Assembly (NCBI GenBank): GCA_030272585.1
Contig: BSYQ01000006.1
Coordinates: 129,001-193,000 of the forward strand
From: Bryopsis sp. KO-2023
Taxonomy: Eukaryota > Chlorophyta > Ulvophyceae > Bryopsidales > Bryopsidaceae
DNA length: 64,000 nucleotides
Direction of reading: 5' to 3'
In this document: piece after piece, positions 48,763 through 59,713 of the stretch
Layout: every line of letters starts with the position of its first letter
Position numbering within the stretch: the stretch's first letter is position 1
Position numbers and translations under genes: made by a program
Notes under the pieces: generated by a model
What the model was told of the DNA's origin: nothing
Database searches by the model: none
What the model saw: the letters and a program-made list of their open reading frames with translations, nothing else

Positions 48763-50684
48763 ATGATTGCGGGAAGCGTCCCTGGTCTTCTCCGACCTTG
48801 TGGGCTGCCATGCAGTTCTAGTCGACCTCGGGTGGACAGAACCGTTTGCTGTTCGGCCTCGCCATCCAAAGTCATGCTCGAAGTGAAAGACTTGAGTGCC
48901 AAAATTACCGACACGGACTCCGAAGTTTTGAAAGGCGTCGATCTGACGATAAACGAAGGAGAGGTTCACGCCATCATGGGCAAAAATGGGTCTGGAAAGA
49001 GCACTTTATCGAAAGTTCTGGTCGGGCATCCCGACTACGAGGTGACGAGCGGCTCCGTTTCATACAAAGGAGAGAACTTGCTCGAGTTGGAGCCGGAGGA
49101 GCGATCGCATGCGGGCTTGTTCATGAGTTTCCAGTCGCCTATCGCTATTCCTGGTGTAAACAACGTTGACTTTCTGAGGATGGCATGCAACGCCAGGAGA
49201 AAAGCGAAAGGGCTGGCTGAGTTGGACCCTCTTGAGTTCTATGGGTTTCTGTCACCGAAGGCAAGCACTTGGGATCTTCACTCCAACCAAACAATGGAAC
49301 ATAAAAAAATGCAGATTTGATCTAAGTTTTTTTTCTTCAAATCAAATGATTGAATCGTTGGTTTTGTATCCTCTTTTTTTTTTTTTTTAAGGCAAAATTG
49401 GCTTAATTTTGTTGACCTACGAACGAGGTTTTTGGCTTTTGTTCATTATCTGGTCTTGAATGAAATTTTGTCGGCTATAATACCTACATACACATGGGGA
49501 TATCCCATTTATTCTTAAAAATAAGTAAATAATGGGGCTTGTATTTGATTTGATTTGCAGTTGGAGGCTTTGAACATGGACCCAAGCTTTTTGAACAGAA
49601 ATGTCAATGAAGGCTTTTCTGGGGGGGAAAGGAAGCGGAATGAAATTCTGCAGTTGGCTGTTCTGGAGGTGAACAAATTTTGGAGACTTGACATCTGCAC
49701 CTGAAAGCCTTTTAATGCAAATATATATGGGGAATGTGTATATTACTTACTGCACAGTACCGTATTATTGCACAATAGTCATCATTTTTTTTTCCTTTCT
49801 AGTGAGCAATTTCTTCCACCCACACTTGATGGATAAACGCCTGTTGTAAAATCCCTGTCGTGTTTTCTCAATTCCATAATTTGACGTTCTATTTTCCATT
49901 CTAATTAAATCACAAATTTGATTCTTGGATTTTGCGTTTCGTGTGGAGCACACACGGATAATTGAATTTGGTGTTTGTGTGTATGTCAGGCAGACATGGC
50001 CATTCTGGATGAAATTGATTCTGGGCTGGACATCGATGCACTGAGAGATGTAGCGAAAGCTGTGAACGGTCTCAAAACTGACAAGACGGGAGTTTTGCTT
50101 GTAACCCACTACAAGGTGAACAGAAAAATAAGCTGAATGTGTGAGTCACTAGAGAGTGTGTCCAGTTCCCCAGAAATTTGTGAAGCATACTATAGTTCAG
50201 CATACAACCGTGCTGATATTGAATTTTGAAAAAGGGTTAAAAAGTTGCAGGAGTTTTGCTGCTATTTTGCGTAGCATTTCTCACCAGAATTCCGCAATCA
50301 AAGATCACAGATTTTGATATTTGGACTTTGTACTTTTCACTATTTTTCACTGATTCATTTGAAATTCTGATTTGGGTTTTTAATCTCCTCAAAGTAGCTG
50401 GCAGTGGTTTTGGAAAACGCACCTCGTTCTGGACATAGAAATGTAAATTTGATCAGCCTCCAGCACATCTTGGATGGTTCATGGAAGGGGACCTGGTAAT
50501 TCCTTGGAAAGTCATTTTCAAATGGAAAACTGAGGTGTTTTTGCGTTTACTCTTCCAGCGGCTGCTGGAATGCATCCACCCAGATTTCATTCACATCATG
50601 GAGGATGGCAAAATCGTCAAAACAGGGGATGCCACCATCGCAGACGAGCTGGAAGCCGGAGGATATGCCAATCTTTCAATTTAG
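48763..50684 (+). CDS. SUFC: SufC, Fe-S cluster assembly ABC ATPase, plastid-targeted
   Basis: SufC is the ATPase of the SufBCD scaffold that builds Fe-S clusters in plastids. Four exons join in phase into 285 residues: 48763-49260, 49561-49668, 49990-50115, 50559-50684. Residues 1-37 are Ser/Arg/Cys-rich without acidic residues until Asp25 and read as a plastid transit peptide. The ABC domain begins at [11 protein letters not shown]. Walker A is GKNGSGKST (73-81), the Q-loop region is [13 protein letters not shown], the SufC-type signature [10 protein letters not shown] begins near 185, Walker B/D-loop is [12 protein letters not shown] (205-216) and the H-switch is VTHY. The protein ends GGYANLSI. 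Intron 1 uses a GC donor (AAG then GCAAGC). Nuclear SufC fits the green lineage; red-lineage plastids usually encode it themselves. It diverges from the CobW gene. Confidence 0.95.
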
Positions 50685-51351
50685 AATGGGTGCTGTTGTT
50701 GTTTTTTCCTGCCATCATTCATTTTCCCAAACGGATAACTGGGCAGTCTTGGGAACTGGAGCATCCGAGGGAAATCCAGTCAAGCCAAAGCATGTTAGGT
50801 TGTTGCATGGTCTTGCAATTTTTGTCATTGTTTTTGTACTGCTTCTATTTTATATATAAAACTTGTGGTAGGAACATGTGGGTAATCCGGTTTGCAGAGT
50901 CGATGACAGACTCGGGTCTTGGAAAAAAAAGATATTCGATCACCGAACCTTAATATCCTCTTGATCTTGCCATCTTGAAATTCTGTCTCTGCAAAAGGAT
51001 GTTTACTGCAGATTCCAGCTGTACAGCATCATATACTGACCCTAACGGATGTTAGAGGACAAAAATCAGATTCTTTTGAGGATTAAGATCTCACCCTATT
51101 GCCAAGGCACCCTTCAATTTTTCAGATCAGGGAAAAAGCGAAGAGGTCCTACCCTTTCTTGCACTCTCGAGAGCCATCCCATCGTGCTGCGTTACCTCGA
51201 CGCAAACATCGTACCCTCTCGGGTCCTTTCATATCCTGTCAGAGGCTGCCGTCCAAAGTTTTTCCGGACAATAAGAAGCCAGCCATCGAGGAAGAAAACG
51301 AACCGGGTTGGCTTGCTTACTTTTTCTTTAACAGTTGAACAAAAAACATCA
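50685..51351 (+). other. SufC 3' flank and promoter region of the Ala-rich gene
   Basis: No gene is supported in these roughly 670 bases. The left part is T/G-rich 3' flank. The right part becomes GC-balanced ahead of the start codon at 51352 and includes a TTTTTCTTTAACAG stretch just upstream. That could be a 5'-UTR intron acceptor, which would place the true transcription start further left. Confidence 0.4.
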
Positions 51352-52529
51352 ATGATGAAGTCGGCTCTTTGTCTTGCTTTGGTGGCGCTCTTGTGTGGTG
51401 GGTACCTAGACGACTGCAGCCGATAGGCTTCCAAGTTCGTTGTGGTAGAATCCAGTGATTGAATCTTGTCCGCCGCTCGATTTGTTTTTGCAGGAAGCGG
51501 CCTGGCCGTGGAATGCCCCGGAGCCGCCGATCCCAGCTGCAGTGCTTTCGCTTCCCTGCAAATTCTCGTGACTGCTGGTAACTGCAATGGTCAAGCAGGC
51601 GCCGATTGCGAGGTGATTTTTTGACGAGAAAAAAAAAGACTGTCTTTCTTGCCGGCGTTTTTGTCAGAATATCGAATCGATTTGACTTGGTTCTTCCTTC
51701 TTTTCATTGTTAAAAGGCGGTGAGCAGCTCTCAGAGCAAGTTCAAGGAGGCGTATGCCGACTGGTGGGGCGAGGGAAAAGATGCTTGTGAAGGTGGAAAG
51801 GTCGAGGCCGCTGCCACCGCAGTCGCCACTGCGATCGCTGAGGTTTGGTCCAACGCCGCTGCCAAGGTGACGTGCGACGGCAGGGGTTTCGCATGCGGCT
51901 GGTCCGCCTCCGGTGGTAACACCTTCGCATTGGGATTTGCTGAAGCGCTCGCTCAAGCCGCGGCCGATGCCTTCGATGGCGAATTTGCCACTGCCTTTTG
52001 CTACGCCGATATCCGTGCCGTGTCTGTGGCGCTTGCCGAGGCGGCGGCGCAGGCGCAGGCGGATGTCTGCGTAAACAACTCTGGGACCAAAGAAGACTAT
52101 GAGAGCTCCTACGTCAAGGCCGTTACCAATGCTGTCGCAAATGCATTCGCCACAGCATCCGCTAGCGCGTGCAACAGTGAGTTTCTTCAATAAAGTCTTC
52201 GTTACTCATGGATGTTGAGTGCATTTCCTGACAGTGGGTTTTCGTGTCTCTCTTCAGAGGGCGACTCTGTAGTTGCGGAGAGTCTGTGCACTGGTGACGC
52301 CACTTCCGGAACCGAAGAGAAGGTCATCGAGAGCGGGGACGTCTGCGGCGGCGCCAGCCAGCTCATCGCCTGCTCGGGACCTGGCAAAACCAAGTGCTGC
52401 GCTTCTGACTTCAAGAGGAGTTTCTGCAGTTGCGAGGATTGTGTGGGTCCTTGGATCAAAAAGGAACCCACCGACGACGGCAAGAGAGTCTTCGAGAACC
52501 AAAGCAATCAGAAATGCTTCTGTTTGTAA
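51352..52529 (+). CDS. Secreted alanine-rich, Cys-containing protein (orphan family)
   Basis: Four exons join in phase into 298 residues: 51352-51397, 51494-51612, 51717-52176, 52258-52529. The N-terminus MMKSALCLALVALLCGSGLA is a signal peptide. The mature part starts VECPGAADPSC. The middle third is dominated by Ala in short amphipathic runs (AAATAVATAIAEVWSNAAA, ALGFAEALAQAAADAF, AVSVALAEAAAQAQADVC, AVTNAVANAFATASASAC), punctuated by Cys. The last exon is Cys-rich: VCGGASQL, KTKCCASDFKRSFCSCEDC, then a basic tail ending NQKCFCL. About 16 Cys suggest disulfides outside the cell. I know no named family; the composition suggests a structural matrix or wall protein. A near-identical 3' coding end occurs inverted at 63952-64000, so it is a multi-copy family. 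Confidence 0.82.
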
Positions 52530-53532
52530 ATGACAAAGAACAGTTGCTCAACCTGTCAAGTTTGTGTTTCTATGAGATGTCGCTCATGACTATCCCGGTG
52601 CAGATTGGGGAGTGGCGCTCATTTTTTTTGCTGGTTGCATTTGATAGGTTAGTTGACATTGATTTTGAATTTGCCTTGGAGACGTTGTTGCTAGCGTAAG
52701 GAACGTTCAACAGCAAGCTAACTTGGATAGTGATTTTTGATTTTAACTGCTTTTTTGTTGGATAATTGAGTACTGATTTGCAGATTTGCTTGTTTGTGTC
52801 TGTACTGATGCTTTGTCTCTCTTCCTGCCACCTCCCATTCTCTTTTTTCACTTCCCAAAAATTGGAAAACAATATGGGAAAGATCAGTAAATCCAACAAA
52901 AAATAATAATTAGAAGGTTTATCATCAAAGATGCAATGGTTCTGTATGGTTCTGTATGCTTCAACTCGAGCACATATTGATACAAAACTGTAATGAAAAA
53001 ATGAAATGCACTGTCTACTGCTCGTTACTTGTTTCAATCACAAAACATTGAAAAATGGCTTTCTATCTTTTTCTGCCTTGTACCATTTCTTTAATCCATG
53101 TTTTTATTTTTTCATTGTTTACAATGGAACTCTTGGTCAAATTTGGTCAAGTGACCCAAGCAAGGTTGAATCAGATTGGAAATGTTGGTGCAAATATTTT
53201 CACATATCCCCTACCCAACTTTGTCCCAATCTCACTTTGGACAATTGCCAACCTCGACAGTCGTCGCAAGAAACAGCAACAGAAAAAAAGAAGATTTCCT
53301 TGTCTGAAAATCATCTATTAAAACAAATCAACAAACAAAAAAAAACAAGAGGATCCCTCGAGAAGAGTGCTTTAGAAGACACCCAGCCTCTTTGCATCAT
53401 AGATGCTGCTTACTAAGCAGCACTCCATCTCTTTGCAGATGTGAATGGAGTAGCAGCCATGCGACTGAGAAAAGAGATCTCATGCATGCAAAAATCGCAC
53501 TGTTGTTTGCCTTGGATTGAAGAAAGGGCTAT
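52530..53532. other. Ala-rich gene 3' flank
   Basis: About 1 kb, AT-rich, with no supported exon. The local open frames on both strands are short and of biased composition. Confidence 0.5.
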
Positions 53533-53712
53533 TTACTTCTTGGTTCTGAAGAGGGCAATACGAGCAACACCCCCTCGAATCGTTTCGAATTGACTCAATT
53601 CCACCATGAGGGGACCTGCTGGTAGGACAGACTCGCGGATGTCAGTCCAACTGACGGAACACCCTCCCACTTCAGCCACACAAGGACAAGTGATTGGCGG
53701 GTGTCGGGTCAT
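53533..53712 (-). CDS. Candidate small protein, 59 residues
   Basis: A single minus-strand frame from ATG 53712 to TAA 53533, just too short for a 60-residue cut-off. It begins MTRHPPITCPCVAEVGGCSV, with three Cys, continues WTDIRESVLPAGPLMVELSQ and ends ARIALFRTKK. Composition is ordinary and the GC content is higher than in the flanks, which supports coding. It is head-to-head with the Pro-rich gene, 185 bases between start codons. It could instead be the last exon of a longer gene. I do not recognise a family. Confidence 0.35.
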   Translation of the reverse strand: MTRHPPITCPCVAEVGGCSVSWTDIRESVLPAGPLMVELSQFETIRGGVARIALFRTKK

Positions 53713-53771
53713 GTGATATTGATGGCAAGTCGGTGGGTCCCCTCGCTCAAAGCGGTCCTGATCGACCGCTG

Positions 53772-53779
53772 CATAAAAA
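53772..53779 (+). promoter_or_regulatory. Possible TATA-like box for the Pro-rich gene
   Basis: CATAAAAA lies about 125 bases upstream of the start codon at 53898, in a GC-balanced region. The position would give a 5' leader of about 95 bases. This is inference from sequence and position only. Confidence 0.35.
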
Positions 53780-53897
53780 CCAGCACCATTCCTATCTCGC
53801 TGTCGGTTTGCGAGCTTTGGTTTTTCAGAAACCCGAAAAGTGAGGAGAGAAGGACGGCTTCGAGCTACTTCTGTGAGAATATTACCGACAAAACATC

Positions 53898-54932
53898 ATG
53901 AAGGTTTTCGTGTGCTTGGCACTCTTGGCAGCTTGCGCCGTCGCAGTCAGTGCTGACGGTGAGTGTTGGACTATCTTGATAACTCAAACCAACGAGAAAA
54001 TATGAAAGTGTGTGGTGCTCTTGTCGAACGAGAGCGTGAAGTATCTGTGAATTCGGCGGCGGCTGGATGCAAGGCCGGAGAAACATATGCTGGGAGTGTT
54101 TTTTTGAATTGCATGTGTGATCCCGCAGGGAAAGCTTACGAAGCACCCCACCCGCCTCCCCCAGAGAAGAAGGTGGTTGTGGTTTCACCCAAAAAGGTTG
54201 CACCACCACCACCCCCAACCAAGAAAGTTGTCCTTGTAAAGAAGGAAGATCCTCCTCCTCCTCCCCCTGCCAAGAAGGTCGTCGTCGCAGCACCGAAGAA
54301 GGTTGAGCCTCCACCAGCCAAAAAGGTCGTGGTCGACCCCGCCCCCGCGAAAAAGGTAACGCTGCAAGTCATTCGTAGCTGTTCTGTTCGCTGGGTCTAT
54401 TTGATACCGGAGAGGTCGTTCTGTCTGCACTCGAGGGAGGCGGCGGGGGTCCCAGATCTTCCAGATCATATCTTGGCGGGTTACTCGAATCGTGGTACCT
54501 TGAGGGTGACTGATGGGACTTTGTTTTGCTTGTCGCAGGTTGTCCCTACTCACGGAAAGAAGGGCGGAGCCGGACTTGTTAAGCTCGAAGAGCCTGCTCC
54601 TCCTCCCAAGGAAGAAAAACCAAAGAGATCAGGGGGACAAGCTGGACAGATGGTGAGCGTTCAATTAAACTTGTCGTTAGCGGAGGCCACCATAAACAAG
54701 CTGCTCAAGAGATATATAAGACAGTTTTATCATTTTTTCCTGTGTTTGACTTGGGGGGGGGGGGGTCCTTCCCGTTATCCCTGTTTTCCCCTTGCGGCGT
54801 AGTGTTGACTCTATTCAAGAGTTTTCAATCAGAAAGTTTCAGAAATCTCAATTTTCCTCGTCGTTTTTCCAGGGTCGCGGTGGCGGACTCCTCGCAAGGA
54901 AGATGGCAATCGTACAGAACCTTTTGGGCTAA
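53898..54932 (+). CDS. Secreted Pro/Lys/Val-repeat protein (putative wall protein)
   Basis: Four exons join in phase into 153 residues: 53898-53958, 54129-54355, 54539-54652, 54873-54932. The signal peptide is MKVFVCLALLAACAVAVSA. The mature chain is built from repeats of a Pro run, a Lys-Lys pair and a Val run: PPPPEKKVVVVSPKKV, PPPPPTKKVVLVKKED, PPPPPPAKKVVVAAPKKV, PPPAKKVVVDPAPAKKVV. A Gly-rich basic tail with PAPPPKEEKPKRSGGQ and GRGGGLLARK follows. It resembles extensin-like or Pro-rich structural proteins, but the Ser-Pro4 motif of classic extensins is absent. High pI and a secretory leader suggest binding to acidic polysaccharide; this is inference. No enzymatic domain is present. Confidence 0.78.
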
Positions 54933-56531
54933 GTACTAACTGTTGCAGCACTAGTGCCTCTGGGTGCATTTCTATTCGTGATTCGACTTGCTTTGAACGG
55001 GTCATTAGCGTTCGCTGTTATGGGTTGTGTTTGGGTGGTTTTTCATCGTGTTTTTTTCGTGAATTATGTGCGTTTTTTCATCTGCAGTGGTGTTGATCCC
55101 ACGGCATAGTGTTGTTTCTGCGTCTTGACGGACCCTGGTTGGCTGCAATATCCCAGTGTTGCATCCATTGTCAGAGTTTTAGTCGAGGGAGCTTGAAAAA
55201 GGTCTTTTGTGGTTTTCGGAAATAAAAGTGAACCATTTATGGGACAGGCGTTGTTTTGGGTATGCTGTCATGTGAATTGATGTTTTTTTATCTTCCTATT
55301 GTCGAGTCCAGTTTGTCCTTCCAATTGTATCCAATTGCATATATGGCAAGGGACATATATGTCTCTTGGTGTCCTGGGGTTACATCTCCTGCCTTTGTGC
55401 AAACAAGAAAATAAGCCAAGCAGCCAGTTCCATAAAACTAGCCAAAAAATACAACTCTGCAAAGGACAAATGCTCTTTGAAAAATTTTAACCTTGATGGT
55501 TGGCTTTGGGTTGCACTTTTTGTGGAGTGGAGCATTTTTGGGCGACCAACCGCATCTTTCACGTTTTGGGGGCTGACATGTCGCCTTGTCAATTGGGGAA
55601 ACTGAGATGACAATCGACTAAGCCTCGCTGTGGAACAAAATAAGAATTTGTCCCATGATTCCCACGACCACCACCAGACATACGGCAAAAAATACACAGT
55701 GCACACCTTCCAGCCTCATTTGCTCGAATTTCCTTGAGGAAAAACTCTGTTAAAACGCAGTCAAAATTCCCGAAACCACAATTCAAGACTGGAACGCCTG
55801 GCTTGAGTGACAAGCTGAAAGGGAGCATCGTCTCTTCCCGAACCCAGTCAGGCTGGTTTCTCGGGCGTGGATCGCATCGTTATGATGTGACTTCTCAATA
55901 CTCTTTGATCACTTGACGAGGACGTCCCGCTCAGAGCTATTCAAGCGGTGTTGGGGATGTGCTGCTACATTGTTGTGCTGTGAGGATAGCCGCAGAGGTG
56001 TGTTCGAGTTACGCAGGCCTTCGTTCCGCTGGATCGACCGCCTGATTATCGCAGATCGACAGCGTCCTGATTTCTAAACTCAGTTTAGCGTTGGCGTCTG
56101 GCGACAAGGGTACAAGGTGAATTTGCGATGGTTTCCCTCCTCGTGGCAGCTTTTTCCTTTTATTGCGGTTGGGGTTTGCCGGTTCGGGGGTGGAATAAAT
56201 GACTGTTTTCGACGGCGTAGTGGCGGCGGTGGATATTTTCTCTGCTACCATCTTGAAGCTTTTCTTCCACACAAGACTGTACTATTAGGGATAGAAAACG
56301 CAACGGGGGGGAAATCTACCCTGCCTTTATTCGCTTTTTTGGAGGATTGGCAAGGTTTCTGCACCCTGGCGTCTTAGCGGTCATTCGCCGATCGTGTGAT
56401 AATTTTCTGTTTCGGTCCTGGGGTTTGGCGTGTCGGAGCTGAGATTTAGCTTATAGCAACGAGGTTCACTGAAAGCAGCCCTGTGTTTCGGCAGGAACGT
56501 TGTATTTCCCTTTTTCGCGAACTCCACCGAC
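54933..56531. other. Intergenic, with a possible minus-strand membrane-protein gene
   Basis: Mostly non-coding. On the minus strand, ATG at 55719 opens a short frame, MRLEGVHCVFFAVCLVVVVG and onward, with one strong helix. Further left a frame ending at about 55380 has a hydrophobic segment (MELAAWLIFLFAQRQEM) after a good acceptor. Together they could be exons of a small multi-pass protein, but I could not link them by phase. Bases 55900-56531 are GC-balanced and likely contain the promoter of the next gene. Confidence 0.3.
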
Positions 56532-59500
56532 ATGAGCAGTCGGATTCTAATGTTGGTGATCGCGCTGTTGGCGATCGGGGTTTCTTCCGTTGCGACGGAG
56601 AGTGTTACCACCAGGAGGTGTGCTGTTCGTTGATGCCTGGATTCATTCGATCATGATCTTACTCAAAACAGCATCTAGCCAAATTCCACAATCTTGACAG
56701 CTCTGGAAATGTTGCTGACAGAAAAAGACATTTTTCAGAAAGAGATGCTTCCCTAGATCACTATGAGAAGATGTGCTGCTGTTTTTTTTTTATGATATGA
56801 GGTTTCATCTTGCTGGTTCAGTTACCAGCACCTGAATTAGAAAACGCTTTTTTGGAATGTGCATGTCAGTCCCGACCTTGCAGAAGTGCAGATTTATTTT
56901 TGGTTTTGTTCTTTCCAGGATGCTGCTTCAGAAGGGAGGTTCTCAGCAGACGGTGCCCATCGGCTACATGATTCGACAGCCGGTGTCATTCTTAGACAAC
57001 ACACATGAGTGTGTTGAATATTCAATTTCCAGCAAAAGCAAAGCCTCTGGGGCTGACATTCCAATTCTGACCTTTCTGATGACCAAGGCACAGATGGATG
57101 CTGCCAATCAGGTCAGGGTGATGATGATTGTAAACTGGGGCTCTGAGTTTTAGGAAGAGTTTTTGCAAGCACTTTGAAAAGGGAATCGATTAGATGAGTA
57201 TTGATCTCAGCAATTAATTGATCTTGCACCACCAAATGATTTTGAAATTTTTTGATGGAATTCAGCTTTGATCAGTCATAATTCGTTGGGTGGAGTGCTG
57301 CATTCTCAGCATTTTCCAGAAAGTTTGCCCATTTTCTTAACTGGTCGAAGTCGTGGTTTTTGACAGAGGTCTCGATCTTTGGATTACATCGAGGGGAGCG
57401 AATGTTCCAAAGCCAAATGCACAAAGGTGGTAAAAATTCCGAAGGATGGAGATGTTCGGCCTTTCTTTTTGGTGCTGGTCAACGCAGACCACACCAAACC
57501 AGAGTTCGAGCAAACCAAGGAAGAGGACGTGGATGTGGGCATATCCATCAATGGTGAGCTGCACGGAATAGTCCTGGAAGGATCTTGATCAAATAGGCCT
57601 TTCCTGGTGAAAACTTTGCAGACGGTTGAATTTCAAAACAATAGCACAAAAAACCTACCCCTTGAGATCAGCGCAAAACGTGTCTTCTACATTCTTCAGA
57701 ATGTTGGTTAGTTGATGGTATTGAGCTGAACCATGTTCGTTTTCATGACTTCTGTGTGTGTTTTTCTTGCTTCTTAGCAATCGGGTGCCCCTCCCCTGCA
57801 AAGGAGACGAGGGCTGAAGGAGCAGCAGCAAATCCCGAAAGCAACACCGACAGGGAAAAAAAGAAGTCTGGAGTGAATGTGGTGGTTGTCCTCATTCCTA
57901 TCATTGTTCTGCTCATTATTGCCGTGATTTTCGTAAGCTTGTTCATCATGAAAAGACGCCACAGGTAAACCATTGGTTGAATAACCCCTCCCCATCCAAA
58001 AAAAAACCAAGAATCACAGCTGGTATTTGAAAAAACAAAATTGAGGAAGAGGAAAGAAACATTTTTTTTTTTGTTCTTTGCTCTGTTCCGATCGCCTCCT
58101 GATTTACTGAGTGTGTACATTTTCAGGCAATCTGTCAGGGACACTTCAACAAAAGACAGCTTCCAAGCAGAGAGAGAAGCCCCATTAAACCTCGGAACAC
58201 GCTCTTCGAACAACAGCAGCCTCCAAAAGGTGGATAATAGGAGCCCCACACCACCCACCACCCTCTCTGCTATCGTCGCTGGTAATGACGACACCATCGA
58301 AACTCCAGAAACGCTGTTCGCAGCTGAAAAAGACACCCAGGAAACTCCAGAAGTGCTGGTTGTCGATGGCCCCATTCCCCCACCCAGTTATGAGCCTCCA
58401 CCCACCCGGAACAGCTCGTTCGATGAAGACAGATATCGTGTTTATCCTGAGGAGGAGCACCAGTCAGAAGCACCGAAACAAGTTTACAATAACACACTGT
58501 GGGGTAGGCTGAGCTCCTTCAGGAATTCCGTGAACTTGAGGACGATGAAATCACTGAAAGAGAAGAGGGGCACTGGGCTGAAGAGTGCCTCCAGCTGGAA
58601 GAATCAACAAGCGGTCTCGGATGTGAGTGGGATTTCTTGTGACTGATTCAAGCATGAAAACAAAACACACATGGAATCTAAAAATAGAACGGACCCCGTG
58701 CAAGTCACTCCAGTCCCTCTGCTCTATCTTGTGAGTATTTACTTTCCTGAAACCGTGAACGCACAATCCTTCTTCTCATTTCCTTTCCTGAAATTGTGAA
58801 CGCACAGTTATTCTTCTATTTTATTTTTTTTTAGGTTGAGGAGGGTGAGGAGGGCGAGGGCTCTCAGCGAAACAACACAACGGGACCAAACTCTTTCGAA
58901 GAGGACGTTGCTCCAGCTGTGATGGTGCCAGATGTCAGCAGCAGTGATGACGAGGATTTGGGGGGTGGGGTGGCAGTTGCACCTCCGCCAGAAGAGGAAC
59001 CCGAGAAGAAGAAAACCAAAGTGTTCGTCAACAATATGTACACCAGAATGATGAGCGGGATGAGCTCTTTCAAATCCTTTGGAAGTCGCGGCAGCTTTGG
59101 AAGCCGAAGGAGAAATTCTGGTTTGTAGTGACACTGGCCATTTTGCTGATATGTTTTTTTTTCGGAGTCAACCAGGCCGTGAAAAGAATACATATATATA
59201 TATTGCCACCACTTTCACAATTTCACTTTTTCCATCTTTCTTCCAGTTTTTTGACCTTTTTTTTTTCCCTTTTTTTTCCAAAAAAAGGTAAGTTACCATT
59301 TTCACTTTTTGTACCATTTCCCCTTTTCTTTACTTTTTCACGTTCACTTTTCCACTGGTTGTGCAAGGTGCACATATATTTGGTGTGAGAGCTCTCTTTT
59401 TTTTTTCTCAGGTGTCAAGATGAGAACGATGAACAGTATGGCCAGATGGGCTGGGAAAAACACCCTGAAAAAGGGAGAAGATGATGTCCATGAGGTGCCC

Positions 59501-59713
59501 GAAGGCAGCGAAACCTCGGAGCCAAATTTTTCACAGGAGCAGCCCATGATGGAGGAAACCAAGGAAGAAGAACAGGAGGAGGAGGAGCCTTCCAGAGTGG
59601 TTATTCCGGGGGCTGAACATTTGATTGATTCAGATTCTGAGGCATCTGGCAGTCCTCTCGCTCCGACACCGTTTCATCAGATGGCTCCAATTACCGGCAG
59701 AATCACGGAATGA
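56532..59713 (+). CDS. Orphan type I membrane protein with long acidic cytoplasmic tail
   Basis: Seven exons join in perfect phase into 578 residues: 56532-56617, 56919-57111, 57367-57553, 57778-57964, 58127-58622, 58835-59120, 59412-59713. Signal peptide at the N-terminus (ILMLVIALLAIGVSSVA). The ectodomain (about 25-185) is beta-strand-like with Cys at HECVEYS, GSECSKAKC and IGCPSP, and ends in a charged stalk. The membrane helix (VVVVLIPIIVLLIIAVIFVS) is at about 190-212, followed by KRRHR. The cytoplasmic tail of about 360 residues is Ser-, Pro- and Glu-rich, with PPPSYEPPPTR (a PPxY-like motif) and two related basic patches, one in exon 5 (SSFRNSVNLRTMKSLKEKRG) and others in exons 6-7 (SFKSFGSRGSFGSRRR, VKMRTMNSMARWAGKNTLKK). 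No kinase is present. It may be an adhesion or receptor-like protein. No family was recognised. Confidence 0.75.
58743..58817. repeat. 41-bp imperfect tandem duplication in an intron
   Basis: Two copies (from 58743 and from 58784) share TTTCCTGAAA, then GTGAACGCACA, and differ at a few bases. They lie in intron 5 of the orphan membrane gene, just upstream of the acceptor at 58834. Confidence 0.8.
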
